Counted from the first letter of the stretch, positions 54,003-63,442 are shown. The stretch: 64,000 nt of DNA from Thalassospira profundimaris (GCF_003326675.1 NZ_JPWF01000015.1:1-64000); one strand, 5' to 3'. Program-made: numbers and translations. Notes: generated by a model from the sequence alone, not told the origin.

Positions 54003-54857
54003 CTAATCCAAGAGTGTGTAGTTTTCAGCCTTGGTAACGTCGGCATGGCGGTTGTCGATCGCAGTAGGATAGAGGCCGATTACCTTGCCGCCTTGGATGA
54101 GAGCGGGAACATCATGGCCAACCAAGAGGAATTTGCTGTCTGAAAGCGCTTTTTTAATCGCGGTTTTTTCCTGCAGAGTTGTCATGGCCCTGTTCCCGGT
54201 GATGGTTGGTTCAAGCAGAGCCTGATCAAGTAGCGGCGAGATAAGTTGGTCCTGAAGATTATAGGCAATGTCGCCCGCAATATTGACCATACCTTCCTCG
54301 GTTTCGACGAGAACCGAAATTGATCCAGGTGTATGCCCCCCGGAAAGACGCACAGCTACGCCGGGAATAACTTCTTCTTCAAAGCTTCCGTCCACGTCAA
54401 ACAAGCGGATGGCGCCGGGTGTATAAAGCCGGTCAATCAGGTGCTTCGTATCCGCCGCAGCGTACATAGCAGGCCCCATAAGGCCAGACGCAGCAAATTC
54501 AAGTTCGCGTCGTGCTAGTGCAACCGTCGTTGTCATGGGAAACAGGTCATCACCGCCGACGTGATCAATATGCGCATGGGTATGAACAATATATTTGATG
54601 TCGGAACGCTTTAGTCCGTGCTGGCTTAGATGATAGTCGATTGTCATGGAGTCCTCGAGGATTCCATGCATGTTAAATGGTTGAAACTGCTCCATGTTGC
54701 GAGGGCCTGTGTCGACGAGGACGGGGGCATCTCCACCCAGGATCAGAAATCCCAGGAACGGAATGGTTACTTTGGTGCCTGGGTTGCGGAAAAGTACCAG
54801 TCCGCTGGCATCCATCGTCAGTTCGCCGATCGTAATGGGATACACCTTTAGAGTCAT
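54003..54857 (-). CDS. Metallo-beta-lactamase-fold hydrolase, N-acyl-homoserine lactonase-like
   Basis: A 284-residue protein with the zinc motif HTHAHIDHVGG (near residue 95), a third ligand in LSGGHTPGSISV, an Asp in NIAGDIAYN and a late His in LVGHDVP. These match the AiiA/AttM lactonase group. No signal peptide, so cytoplasmic. The gene starts 2 bases after the MFS stop, so both are one operon, apparently under the TetR gene at 56231. It may open lactone rings of signals or of a toxic compound exported by the MFS protein. Confidence 0.82.
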   Translation of the reverse strand: MTLKVYPITIGELTMDASGLVLFRNPGTKVTIPFLGFLILGGDAPVLVDTGPRNMEQFQPFNMHGILEDSMTIDYHLSQHGLKRSDIKYIVHTHAHIDHVGGDDLFPMTTTVALARRELEFAASGLMGPAMYAAADTKHLIDRLYTPGAIRLFDVDGSFEEEVIPGVAVRLSGGHTPGSISVLVETEEGMVNIAGDIAYNLQDQLISPLLDQALLEPTITGNRAMTTLQEKTAIKKALSDSKFLLVGHDVPALIQGGKVIGLYPTAIDNRHADVTKAENYTLLD

Positions 54858-54858
54858 T

Positions 54859-56046
54859 TTAGTCTCCGTGTGGATTGTTCGTAGTTGAGGAAATTGAACG
54901 TTTGAATGATATGTAAATAACTAACAGTGACATTATCGATACAGATAACGTGATGAAGTAGATTGCAGAGGAGACATCGAAGTCTTCGGATATTTTTCCG
55001 ACCGCAATTGAGGCAAATCCGGTGAATAGATAGGCAAAGACAAGAATTGTGTTGATTGTCTTTGAGTTATTTTTTTCTGTTGATTTAAGATTTATTATAG
55101 ATATTGATCCGGAAAATTTTAGCGCATAGCCAATTCCAGATGAAAAACTGGAGGCGCCATAAAGAAAAATGCTTTGCTGATTTGCCGCAGCCACAAGAAG
55201 AGCCATTCCGAAAATCGAAAAAACTGCGCCAATTCGGATGGCGGGAAAGCCGTCAAATTTTCTTGCGAAAAATGCACCCGCACCAATGGAAATGGCAAAG
55301 AAGCCAAGCACGAAACCGTTCAGTAAGCTGTTGGTTGACGCAAGCAACTGTTTGGCGACAGTGGCACCAAGTGCTGTGTAGGTGACGCCGTGCATATAAG
55401 CCGTTGTTACAGTAAGGATCAGCAATGGGAGCAATGGCTTGCTTATGTTCGACTCATCCTGGCCTGATTTTGCTTGAGGGTATTGAGGGGGGCTGTTCGT
55501 CGTGAGGATATACAAGGCAAAAACTGCAAGCAGGACGATGAACAAGAAAACAAATGGGTAATGCGCGGGCTGAACGGTGAACTCCACAAAGGCGCCACCA
55601 GCAATAAAGGATGCAGAAAACCCGACTGATTGTGCTGCGATCGTGATTGTGCCAGCGCGTTGTTTGTTGGGGGACAACTCGATCAGTTCGGCCGCAGAGT
55701 AACCTGCAGACAAACCAACGCCGACACCCATGAAAACACGACCAACGAGTAGCCAGGCAAGGCTGTCTCCAATCGCAAACAGGAAAACACCAAGGGTCGA
55801 TGCACCTAAGCCAATGCTGACGAGCTGTTCTCTTGAGAAGCGTTGCAGTGCGAAATTACTCAGTAACAGCAAAACACCGACGACAATCGGGTAGGTCCCG
55901 AAAACCAGCATCGTCTGCGTATAACTCAGATTCCATTGATCAATGTAGATCGGATAGACCATTGCCGGTGCTGCACTGGTCCAAAGCGTGTGTGCGACCA
56001 CAGCTGCCGTGATCCATATGCGATATTTTGTGACGAGCCTGTCCAT
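54859..56046 (-). CDS. Major facilitator superfamily transporter
   Basis: A 395-residue protein with twelve predicted membrane segments and an MFS loop motif (GRVFMGVGVGLSAGYSAAELI) in the first half. I chose the ATG at 56046, near the first membrane segment, over the longer frame from 56097, which would include part of the operator palindrome. Substrate unknown; coupling to a lactonase-like enzyme and a TetR repressor suggests efflux or uptake of a small hydrophobic compound. Confidence 0.8.
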   Translation of the reverse strand: MDRLVTKYRIWITAAVVAHTLWTSAAPAMVYPIYIDQWNLSYTQTMLVFGTYPIVVGVLLLLSNFALQRFSREQLVSIGLGASTLGVFLFAIGDSLAWLLVGRVFMGVGVGLSAGYSAAELIELSPNKQRAGTITIAAQSVGFSASFIAGGAFVEFTVQPAHYPFVFLFIVLLAVFALYILTTNSPPQYPQAKSGQDESNISKPLLPLLILTVTTAYMHGVTYTALGATVAKQLLASTNSLLNGFVLGFFAISIGAGAFFARKFDGFPAIRIGAVFSIFGMALLVAAANQQSIFLYGASSFSSGIGYALKFSGSISIINLKSTEKNNSKTINTILVFAYLFTGFASIAVGKISEDFDVSSAIYFITLSVSIMSLLVIYISFKRSISSTTNNPHGD

Positions 56047-56070
56047 CTGTTTGTCCGTGGCTAGGAGGCG

Positions 56071-56150
56071 GCATTTATTTTGAACTGTTCGGTTCAAAAT
56101 AAATGCATCGGAACCTTTTTTGTCAAGATCATTTTGAACTGATCAGTTTT
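56071..56150. promoter_or_regulatory. TetR operator pair between MFS and TetR genes
   Basis: Arms GCATTTATTTTGAAC (56071-56085) and GTTCAAAATAAATGC (56092-56106) are perfect over 15 bases with a 6-base centre. A second site at 56132-56150 shares TTTTGAACTG and contains the palindrome AACTGATCAGTT. Location in the divergent gap fits repression of the MFS-hydrolase operon and of tetR itself. Confidence 0.7.
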
Positions 56151-56230
56151 TTAAAGGTTGTTTTTCGAGATGTTTTCGCGGAGTATACGCTTCCGTATCA
56201 GGCGCGAAAAAAAGCAGTGAGGACATTATT

Positions 56231-56800
56231 GTGGCACGTCCAAAGCAGTTCAATCGTACCAACGTGTTAGATAAAGCTATTCCGGTTTTTTGGATGTACG
56301 GCCTTGCGGGCGCAAGTCTCAGCCAACTTGAACAGGCCACAGGATTAAACCGGTCCAGCCTTTACGCAGAATTCTCAAGCAAGGAAGAATTGTTCAAAGA
56401 GGCGCTTAAACGATACGTAAGTTCTGGGCCTGCGCGCGAAATCCTGCTTGCAGAGCCGTTGGGCCTTAGCAATGTCGAGCGCTTTTTGAACGTTGCTCAG
56501 TGGTTTTCGGAAGATGCGCGCGGATGCTTCTTCGTGAACTCTGTTCGTGATCTTGCCGAATTGCCCGGTTCAGTGGTGTCGCTGATCGCAGAGCAGGTAA
56601 AAGCTTACCAGTCTTTGATCGAACCAAACCTTCAGAATGTATCGACTTTTGTTTCGCCCAAGACATTGAGTGAAATTGTTTGGTCATACTTCGCAGGACT
56701 CATGCTCAAGGACAATTTTGCAAATACCGATCCGCAAACAAGGTCCGACGAAATACGGGCATTTGTTGATCTGCTCGCAGGGCATGAACGCAATCAATAG
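56231..56800 (+). CDS. TetR/AcrR-family transcriptional regulator
   Basis: A 189-residue protein starting at GTG (MARPKQFNRTNVLDKAIPVFW). The helix-turn-helix is at residues 25-50 (GLAGASLSQLEQATGLNRSSLYAEFSSKEELF). The C-terminal part is like that of TetR_C (AcrR-type) proteins, with LAELPGSVVSLI. It is divergent from the MFS-hydrolase operon, with a clear operator between, so it most likely represses that operon. A GAGGA ribosome site precedes the start. Confidence 0.9.
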   Translation: MARPKQFNRTNVLDKAIPVFWMYGLAGASLSQLEQATGLNRSSLYAEFSSKEELFKEALKRYVSSGPAREILLAEPLGLSNVERFLNVAQWFSEDARGCFFVNSVRDLAELPGSVVSLIAEQVKAYQSLIEPNLQNVSTFVSPKTLSEIVWSYFAGLMLKDNFANTDPQTRSDEIRAFVDLLAGHERNQ

Positions 56801-56841
56801 ATATAGGGTTCTGGCTTTGTTTCATCAAAAGAGTAAAAATT

Positions 56842-57768
56842 GTGGTCGATGCCGATATCTTTCGTGAACTCTCGGAATTCCTTCGGGTTCGTCCCGTCCT
56901 GGATGATTACTGTCTTTTTGGCGGAGACTGGCGTGCATTTCACGAACATGATTTGGAAGGGTGCGCGTATTTCCACTTGGTATTGGCAGGAAATTGCTTT
57001 CTTGAACGCCGGAACTGCGATCCAATTGCCTTATCGAAAGGCGATATTGTTTTGCTGCCGCATGGATCTGAACATTCCCTGGGTAGCGGAACTGATACAA
57101 GCAACAGCACCGTCATTACCGATGTCCGCCAAGATATCCGCATCAAAACAATCGAGGGCAGTGACGTAACAACGAAACTTGTTTGCGGACGGCTCTTTTA
57201 CAGCACCGGGGCAAGTGACTTTCTTGTCCGGCTATTGCCCGAAGTTGTTATTTCAAAAACAATTGCACTGGACACGGAGTGTCGGCACGAATGGATTGTC
57301 TCCAATATCGCGACAGAAATTCAGGAGGGGCGCCCGGGCTGGTCAATCGTTGCAGCCAATTTTGCATCGGCACTTTTCACCATGGTTTTGCGCGATCATT
57401 TTGAAAGACATCCAGTTGCTGAAGGCGTTTTTTCTCTCCTTGCCAACAATCAGACCCGCAAGGCTGTGATTGCTATGTTGCACAATCCAGCCCATCCGTG
57501 GTCGCTTGACGAGCTGGCGGCTGCCTCTGTGACGTCAAGAGCCTCTCTTGTTCGTGCGTTTTCCAGAGCTGGCAACATAGCGCCGTTTGGTTTCCTGATG
57601 CGGCTCAGGCTCGGCATTGCACGTCAAAAGCTGTCATCTGGAAGTACTTCACTGGGCCAGATTGCCGAGGATGTCGGCTACCAGTCCGAAGCCGCATTCA
57701 GTCGGGCGTTTTTTCGGGAGTTCGGTGTTCGCCCGGGCCAATGGCGCGAATTTTCATCCAAAGCCTGA
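56842..57768 (+). CDS. AraC-family regulator with cupin sensor domain
   Basis: A 308-residue protein starting at GTG. The N-terminal cupin-type domain (YFHLVLAGNCFLER... LSKGDIVLLPHGSEHSL) is followed by two helix-turn-helix motifs at the C-terminus (WSLDELAAASVTSRASLVRAF and LGQIAEDVGYQSEAAFSRAF). It is only 41 bases after tetR and may be co-transcribed. The likely target is the AhpD-like gene or the SDR-MFS operon nearby, but nothing in the sequence proves it. Confidence 0.88.
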   Translation: MVDADIFRELSEFLRVRPVLDDYCLFGGDWRAFHEHDLEGCAYFHLVLAGNCFLERRNCDPIALSKGDIVLLPHGSEHSLGSGTDTSNSTVITDVRQDIRIKTIEGSDVTTKLVCGRLFYSTGASDFLVRLLPEVVISKTIALDTECRHEWIVSNIATEIQEGRPGWSIVAANFASALFTMVLRDHFERHPVAEGVFSLLANNQTRKAVIAMLHNPAHPWSLDELAAASVTSRASLVRAFSRAGNIAPFGFLMRLRLGIARQKLSSGSTSLGQIAEDVGYQSEAAFSRAFFREFGVRPGQWREFSSKA

Positions 57769-57785
57769 TCTTTCCGTATAAACCG

Positions 57786-57817
57786 AAGGGCCGGTCATTC
57801 CAGAATGACCGGCCCTT
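57786..57817. terminator. Bidirectional terminator
   Basis: AAGGGCCGGTCATT and AATGACCGGCCCTT, perfect 14-base arms with a CCAG loop, between the convergent AraC and AhpD-like genes (18 and 21 bases from their stops). Confidence 0.8.
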
Positions 57818-57838
57818 ACGAACGAAAACGGTTTTCCG

Positions 57839-58192
57839 TCAGTCCCGCGTTTCAGTAACCGCATCGAATGCGTCAAGAGTGCGTGTTGTGTAAACCAGTG
57901 CAGCACCAGCATTGACACTGATCGCGACGCTTAATGCTTCGGCGATTTCTTCTTTGGAAACGCCGAGTTTGGCAGCTTCGGCGCTATGAACTGTAATACA
58001 GCCGTCACACCGCAGGCTGATCGCAACGGCCAGGGCAATGAGTTCTCGTGTTTTGGCGTCCAGGTGACCTGTTTTGGCGCCGGCGCCGCCAATGGTGGCA
58101 TATCCTTTCACGGTGTCCGGGCTCAGTTTGGCTACTTCTCCGACGCCAGACAACACTTGACCACGATATTCGTTCCAGTTGTGCATATGCAT
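57839..58192 (-). CDS. Carboxymuconolactone decarboxylase/AhpD-like protein
   Basis: A 117-residue helical protein with the redox motif CDGCITVHSAEAAKLG (Cys-x-x-Cys plus His, near residues 62-70), the signature of AhpD-like members of this family. Such proteins act as small thiol peroxidase partners. Length is complete. The ribosome site is weak (GGAGAAAC). Separate from the MFS gene to the right by 190 bases. Confidence 0.85.
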   Translation of the reverse strand: MHMHNWNEYRGQVLSGVGEVAKLSPDTVKGYATIGGAGAKTGHLDAKTRELIALAVAISLRCDGCITVHSAEAAKLGVSKEEIAEALSVAISVNAGAALVYTTRTLDAFDAVTETRD

Positions 58193-58382
58193 AATGTTTC
58201 TCCAGATTTTGGATGTTTAACCGTTTGATGGAGAAAAGATATCTGACGAAGTGCATCGGGAGAATGTCCGGGCGGATCATGTTTATGGCTGTGCGGATCA
58301 AAAAGAAATCAGCAAGACTGATATGGAAAAAAGGCCTTACTCCGGTGGAGCAAGACCTTTGATGCGCAGGCTGCGTGCAAGC

Positions 58383-59654
58383 TTAACTGGTGCGCCGGGT
58401 TCCGAGGAATATTGCTAGTGCCACTATTTCCGATATGGCTGCGACAGCCCCGATTTGCCAGCTGTTTCCAGCGGCAATGACAATCGAGCCTATTGCACTC
58501 CCAAGCGAGAAGCCCGCATACATCACCGACGTGTTCAATGAAAGCGTCACAGAGGCTGTTTGTGGCCCGCCGGCATTGATCAGGTTTGCCATTTGCGCAG
58601 GGAAAAACGACCAAACCGTAATACCCCACAACGAAATCGCGGCCAGAACAGGAATGAATGCGATGTCTGGTGTAAGGGCAAGGGCGCTAAATGCTATTAC
58701 GACAAATGCCAGGGCCAGTAAAAGCAACGATGGCACAATGACGCGTGGATAACCGATGCGATCTGTCAGCTTACCACCGATCAGGACACCCACGGCAGCA
58801 GAGGCTCCCCAAAGGCTGACCGTTGCACCAATACCGGTTTCTGCAAAATTCAGAGTTTGTGAGAGATATGGCGCGATAAAGGGGTAAGCAGTATATGCCC
58901 CCATTGCCCAGAATGCAGTGACGAAAAGCGGTTTCAGAACTGCGGGCGACGTTGCAACTTTCACTCTTTCGGCAAGGCCCGCGACGCGAATCTCGCGACC
59001 TGCATCCTTATTGACGCCCGCATATATCCCCGCAGCAGCAATCAGGGACATTCCGCCGACGGCAAAAAATGTTGCTCGCCATCCAAGAGCATGTCCGATC
59101 AGTGAACCGAGCGGCAGGCCGAGCGCAATCGCAATTGTCATCCCGCCACTGACGATTGCCAGTGCCTGTCCTCGTTTCTCGGGTCCGGCGATCGCGCCAG
59201 CCAATGCATTCGCGTTGGGCACATAAAGCCCGGATGCGATTGCAAGCAGTATTCTTGCGATCATCAGGCTCGAATAATCGCTGGAAAGCCACGCAAAGAT
59301 ATTGCCGGCAGTGAAGAGTGCCATTGACCAGAGCAAAACATTCCGGCGGTTCAGGTTTGCTGTTAGCACCGTCATGACGGGTGAACTAAGCGCAAGTGTG
59401 ATTGTAAATACAGTAACCAACTGGGCAACCGTTGAAACGGAATGGCCAAAGTCGACAGCCATTTTGGGTAACAGCGGAGCGATCATGAAGCCTTCTGTGC
59501 CGATCGCGAATGTTCCCAATGCCATGCAGAGTATCGGCATCAATTCCCGGAGGGTGGCGGATCGCCTTTTCTTTTCGGAAAGATTTGAGACGCTTGCGGA
59601 GCTTGAATTTGCGGGGGCAAGTGATTTTGATGTGCAAACAGATTGATGTGTCAT
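58383..59654 (-). CDS. MFS efflux transporter (DHA1/AraJ-like)
   Basis: A 423-residue protein with a 35-residue polar N-terminus and twelve membrane segments. It shows the drug-exporter features GTFAIGTEGFMIAPLLP in segment 1, LNRRNVLLWS in the first loop and ALGLPLGSLIGHALGWRATFF in segment 5. I chose the ATG at 59654; a longer frame begins at 59714 inside the previous stop. It is the last gene of the SDR-SDR-MFS operon and probably exports a sugar analogue or drug. Confidence 0.85.
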   Translation of the reverse strand: MTHQSVCTSKSLAPANSSSASVSNLSEKKRRSATLRELMPILCMALGTFAIGTEGFMIAPLLPKMAVDFGHSVSTVAQLVTVFTITLALSSPVMTVLTANLNRRNVLLWSMALFTAGNIFAWLSSDYSSLMIARILLAIASGLYVPNANALAGAIAGPEKRGQALAIVSGGMTIAIALGLPLGSLIGHALGWRATFFAVGGMSLIAAAGIYAGVNKDAGREIRVAGLAERVKVATSPAVLKPLFVTAFWAMGAYTAYPFIAPYLSQTLNFAETGIGATVSLWGASAAVGVLIGGKLTDRIGYPRVIVPSLLLLALAFVVIAFSALALTPDIAFIPVLAAISLWGITVWSFFPAQMANLINAGGPQTASVTLSLNTSVMYAGFSLGSAIGSIVIAAGNSWQIGAVAAISEIVALAIFLGTRRTS

Positions 59655-59713
59655 GGGGCGTATCCAACTAAAAAGTCCGGATTGGCCGACAAAGCCAACC
59701 CGGAACTGGGACA

Positions 59714-60472
59714 TCAGACAGGGATCGGTTCGGCAATGAGTGCAGCATTGAAGTTATGCACGAACTCATGCTCATCCGGTCCGACGTTGGCGCGGAAGGC
59801 TGCTGCGGCCTCGACCACCACTTCTGGTGTTTCTGTCGCCAGTCCCAGCATTGTTTGTTCGATGAAGCTTGTAAGATCCATTGCGCGCGGATCGTCGCTT
59901 TTCTTGATCAGATCGGTGTTCACCCAGGGCGGTGCAATTTCTTGTACACTCACCGATGTATCTCTGAGCATGAAGCGCAGCGACATCGAGTATGAGTGGA
60001 TTGCAGCCTTTGAAGCCGAGTAAACCGCATTTCCTGCCAACGGCACGAAAGCGAGTACTGAGCTGTTATTGATGATTGTTGCGCGTTGCTGCGTTTTCAG
60101 ATGTTCGACTAGTGCTGAGGTCATTCGCACAGGGCCGAGTACATTTGTCGTCAGAATCTGTTGGGAAACCGTGTCATCAACTGGTCCAGATACATCATCA
60201 AATGGCATGATACCGGCATTGTTGATGAGCACATTCAGGTTCGGATACTTGTTGATCAATTGCTTGGCAGCAGCATCGATACTGGCAATATCGTTGATAT
60301 CGAGTTCGAGAGCATCCATGCCCGGGTTGGCTTTGGTGATTTCGTCTAAAAGACCTTTCCGCCGACCTGCGATGATTACCTTGTTGCCCAATTTGTGAAA
60401 CGCCTCTGCCAGTCCGCGCCCGATACCGGATGTTCCGCCAGTGATGAAAATCGTGTTGTCGGTCATATGCAT
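59714..60472 (-). CDS. Short-chain dehydrogenase/reductase (DltE-like)
   Basis: A 252-residue classical SDR: TGGTSGIGRGLAEA cofactor motif, NNAG, catalytic Ser in INNSSVLAF and YSASKAA. The C-terminal EEVVVEAAAAFRAN-like region resembles DltE-type oxidoreductases. AAGGAA ribosome site before the ATG. Middle gene of the leftward operon. Confidence 0.87.
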   Translation of the reverse strand: MHMTDNTIFITGGTSGIGRGLAEAFHKLGNKVIIAGRRKGLLDEITKANPGMDALELDINDIASIDAAAKQLINKYPNLNVLINNAGIMPFDDVSGPVDDTVSQQILTTNVLGPVRMTSALVEHLKTQQRATIINNSSVLAFVPLAGNAVYSASKAAIHSYSMSLRFMLRDTSVSVQEIAPPWVNTDLIKKSDDPRAMDLTSFIEQTMLGLATETPEVVVEAAAAFRANVGPDEHEFVHNFNAALIAEPIPV

Positions 60473-60549
60473 TTGCTTATTCCTTCGGAGTTTGTGCCCG
60501 ACTTGAGCTGTTAAGCCGGTATTGCGTGATTATCCTGATTGACCTGGGG

Positions 60550-61368
60550 TCAAATTGCCGGGGTCAGTGCTTTTTCGCGGTAACGAGCACCCGGAGTGCT
60601 ATGGGCAAACTTTTGGGAGAGGCTCTTGCGAGACGCCTCGAAATTGTCCCAGTCAATGCCACTTTGCAGTGGGGGAATTGTTACGACTTCGCCTTGGTCA
60701 AGTCCGGCCAGGGCTGCATCGACCATCACATCCGCACGCATGACCATTTCGTCAGGCATATTTGAGTGATGCATACCGGAGATTTCCCAGAATTCTGTCG
60801 CCGTTGCACCGGGAAGAACTGCTTGTACGCGGACGCCTTTATCGGCCAGTTCGTGATGCAGGGACTGCGTCAAAGCCAGTACATAGGCTTTCGTCGCACC
60901 GTATACGCCGTTGAGAATCTCAGGGCCAATCGCAACAATTGAAGAGATGTTGATAATTGTCCCTTCATTGCGCGAAGCAAATGCCGGAGCAGCAGCATAT
61001 GTCAGTCGTGTAAGTGCCGTGACATTCAGGCCAATCATTTCCTCCATGCGGTTGATGTCGGCCGACAGAAGGGGGGCTACCGATCCGAACCCTGCATTAT
61101 TGACGAGTACGGAGATGCTGCTGTCTGTCTTCAGAATGTGCTCAACATGTGCGGTGTCGGATTTTTTGCTCAGGTCTGCAGGCAGAACGTGAACGTAACG
61201 GCCGGTTTCCTCAGAAATGCTTTTTGCAATTGCATTAAGGCGATCTTCGTTACGAGCAACCAAAACAAGGTCATAACCACGCTTAGCCAAACGGTCAGCG
61301 TAAATCGCACCAATACCTGCCGATGCTCCGGTAATCAGTGCAGTTCCTGCGGCGGATGAGTCAGACAT
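60550..61368 (-). CDS. Short-chain dehydrogenase/reductase
   Basis: A 272-residue SDR starting MSDSSAAGTALITGASAGIG behind AGAGGAA. It has TGASAGIGAIYADRL, NNAGFG, IINISSIVA and YGATKAYV, all catalytic positions intact. It is the first gene of the leftward SDR-SDR-MFS operon, divergent from the GlxA-type regulator at 61513. Substrate unknown. Confidence 0.88.
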   Translation of the reverse strand: MSDSSAAGTALITGASAGIGAIYADRLAKRGYDLVLVARNEDRLNAIAKSISEETGRYVHVLPADLSKKSDTAHVEHILKTDSSISVLVNNAGFGSVAPLLSADINRMEEMIGLNVTALTRLTYAAAPAFASRNEGTIINISSIVAIGPEILNGVYGATKAYVLALTQSLHHELADKGVRVQAVLPGATATEFWEISGMHHSNMPDEMVMRADVMVDAALAGLDQGEVVTIPPLQSGIDWDNFEASRKSLSQKFAHSTPGARYREKALTPAI

Positions 61369-61444
61369 TTCAAATTCCTCTGCGAAGTTGGTTTCGATGA
61401 GGATGACGATAAGCTTGATTTGTGATGTCTTGAATGTCATATTA

Positions 61445-61500
61445 ACGTCGTTTTAGGACATAATTTGTCCGTTTTATCAATTTTACGTCTTTTTATGCCA
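61445..61500. promoter_or_regulatory. Direct repeats and palindrome between SDR operon and AraC-type gene
   Basis: ACGTCGTTTTAGGACA (61445) and ACGTCTTTTTATGCCA (61485) match at 13 of 16 positions with a 40-base period. Between them GGACA-TAATT-TGTCC is a palindrome. Direct repeats on one face of the helix are typical for AraC-family proteins, so the regulator at 61513 probably binds here. Confidence 0.5.
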
Positions 61501-61512
61501 TCGGAGGATGCG

Positions 61513-62451
61513 ATGCTCAGTTTGGGGTTTATTCTGCACAGTGATTTTTCACCGATGGGACTTGCGGCCCTCACTGCGTTCGAACTGGCCAATGCACAAT
61601 CGGAAGAAAAGCTTTATGACGTGTCAATTCTGTCCGCGAATGGCGGACCGGTAAAAGGGTCAATAGGGTTTTCGATAGATACTGAATCTGTATCCGATCG
61701 ATACTTCGATTTGTTAATTGTCAGCGGCAGTATGCAGCCACCAGGCACCGAAGTTGTCGATTTTCTTAAGACGGCGCCACGCTTTAGTCGCAGGATTGCT
61801 TCAATTTGTACCGGCGCATTCGTGCTTGCGGCGGCCGGTCTGCTTGACGGCCGACGTGCTACGACCCACTGGGCATATGCACAGCAAATGAAAGAAAATT
61901 ATCCCAAGATCAAAGTCGAGGAAGACCTGATATTTATCAAGGATGGGCCAATCTGGACGTCTGCTGGAATGACGGCAGGGATAGATTTGGCGCTTGCGCT
62001 TATCGAGGAAGATTTCGGAGCAGATCTTGCGCGCCTGATTGCCAAGAAGCTGGTCATTTATCATCGCCGTGCCGGAGGACAGACGCAGCATTCTACGTTG
62101 CTGGAGCTGGAACCAAAGTCAGACCGCATCCAGAAAGTGCTCACTTATGCGCGGCGCAATCTGGAAAGCCGTCTTGACGTTGAAGAACTGGCCGGCGTTG
62201 CAAATCTGAGCCCAAGACAGTTCAGCCGTGCCTTTCGTACCGAAACCGGACAATCTCCTGCGAAAGCAATTGAAAATCTCAGGTTGGAGGTTGCACGCAG
62301 CTTGATGGAAGACACCAATCATTCAATCGATGAGGTGGCACGTCAAACTGGATTTTCAGATCGTGACCGCATGCGAAGGGCGTTCCTACGAGCATTTGGT
62401 CAGCCTCCGCAAACCATTCGCCGCGCGACCCGTACCGCAGCTGGCATATAA
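61513..62451 (+). CDS. GlxA-family regulator (DJ-1/PfpI domain plus AraC helix-turn-helix)
   Basis: A 312-residue protein. Residues about 1-180 form a DJ-1/PfpI-like domain with the nucleophile-elbow motif SICTGAFVLAAAGLLDGRRATTHW. The AraC domain at about 210-310 has LDVEELAGVANLSPRQFSRAF and IDEVARQTGFSDRDRMRRAF. I chose the ATG at 61513 for its GGAGG ribosome site; an upstream frame from 61465 would include the operator. It probably activates or represses the divergent SDR-SDR-MFS operon. Confidence 0.88.
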   Translation: MLSLGFILHSDFSPMGLAALTAFELANAQSEEKLYDVSILSANGGPVKGSIGFSIDTESVSDRYFDLLIVSGSMQPPGTEVVDFLKTAPRFSRRIASICTGAFVLAAAGLLDGRRATTHWAYAQQMKENYPKIKVEEDLIFIKDGPIWTSAGMTAGIDLALALIEEDFGADLARLIAKKLVIYHRRAGGQTQHSTLLELEPKSDRIQKVLTYARRNLESRLDVEELAGVANLSPRQFSRAFRTETGQSPAKAIENLRLEVARSLMEDTNHSIDEVARQTGFSDRDRMRRAFLRAFGQPPQTIRRATRTAAGI

Positions 62452-62513
62452 GGTTCCCTCCCTGATCTGCCAGGTTTCCGATGTCTGACGGACTGGCAAT
62501 ATAACGTGCAGAT

Positions 62514-62545
62514 ATGACCCGCATTCAAAAATGAATGCGGGTCAT
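62514..62545. terminator. Terminator-like hairpin after the GlxA-type gene
   Basis: ATGACCCGCATTCA and TGAATGCGGGTCAT, perfect 14-base arms with an AAAA loop, 63 bases after the stop. A T-run is weak, but the stem is very stable and the place is right for the end of the transcript. Confidence 0.6.
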
Positions 62546-62628
62546 TCAGTGTTGGCTGTTTGCACGTTTGAACACTCGATCAATCATTGCCGAATTCACT
62601 TCGATCGTTTCGGAAATATGAGGAAGAC

Positions 62629-63294
62629 ATGAGTGATTCAATGCGGACTGTTATTTTGGGCGGCAGCACGGGCATCGGCAAGGCCATCGCCTCTGCACTC
62701 TCGCACCGGGGAGGCGATGTTTTTTCTCTTGGCAGGTCGAATGGTATAGACGTTGCAAGTGCGGCAAGCATCGAGGGATGGTTTCTTGCCAATGGTGAGG
62801 TTGATCATGTGATTTTTACCGCGGGCTCGCAGGCGCCAGCGGGTATGGTTACAGGGCTGGACATTGACGCTGCCAAAGCAGCTTTCGACGTAAAGTTCTG
62901 GGGGGCGGTACGGGTGGCGCAGACAGCTGCAAAATACATCCGCTCCGGTGGGACCCTTACTTTGACTTCTGGATTTCTGGCACGCAAAACGGTTCCGGGC
63001 ACGTTTGTTAAGACGACGATGAATGCCGCATTGGAAGCAGGTGTGAAGATCCTGGCACGGGAACTTGCGCCTGTTCGGGTCAATATCGTTAGCCCCGGTC
63101 TGACAGACACCGAAGCCTATAGCGGAATGGCAGCAAGTGATCGCGAACAAATGTTTGCAAGTGCAGCGAAATCGCTGCCGGTCGGCCGTGTCGCGTCACC
63201 AAATGACGTTGCCAAAGGGTATCTGTTTGTAATCGACTGTGATTCGGTTACCGGGGCCGTGATTGATATTGACGGTGGCGCGCTCGTTAGCTGA
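62629..63294 (+). CDS. Short-chain dehydrogenase/reductase
   Basis: A 221-residue SDR with GGSTGIGKAIASALS and VNIVSPGLTDTEAY and the C-terminal IDIDGGALVS. The usual catalytic Tyr-x-x-x-Lys is not obvious: the region reads TLTSGFLARKTVPGTFVKTTMNAAL, where Tyr appears replaced (TFVKT). It may therefore be a catalytically altered member. Start at 62629 after GAGGAAG; the frame upstream lacks a ribosome site. Confidence 0.82.
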   Translation: MSDSMRTVILGGSTGIGKAIASALSHRGGDVFSLGRSNGIDVASAASIEGWFLANGEVDHVIFTAGSQAPAGMVTGLDIDAAKAAFDVKFWGAVRVAQTAAKYIRSGGTLTLTSGFLARKTVPGTFVKTTMNAALEAGVKILARELAPVRVNIVSPGLTDTEAYSGMAASDREQMFASAAKSLPVGRVASPNDVAKGYLFVIDCDSVTGAVIDIDGGALVS

Positions 63295-63442
63295 ACGGAC
63301 GCAATTCCCGAACCCCGGGTTCTAGATTTCAATTCAGAGAGAAGACTGTTCCTGTCCGACGTTATTTTGGGTTTCGGCACTGTTTTCTCTCGCAGGATTC
63401 CAACTTGTCAGGATCGCCTTTGGTGGTGAGAAAGGAAGCCGC

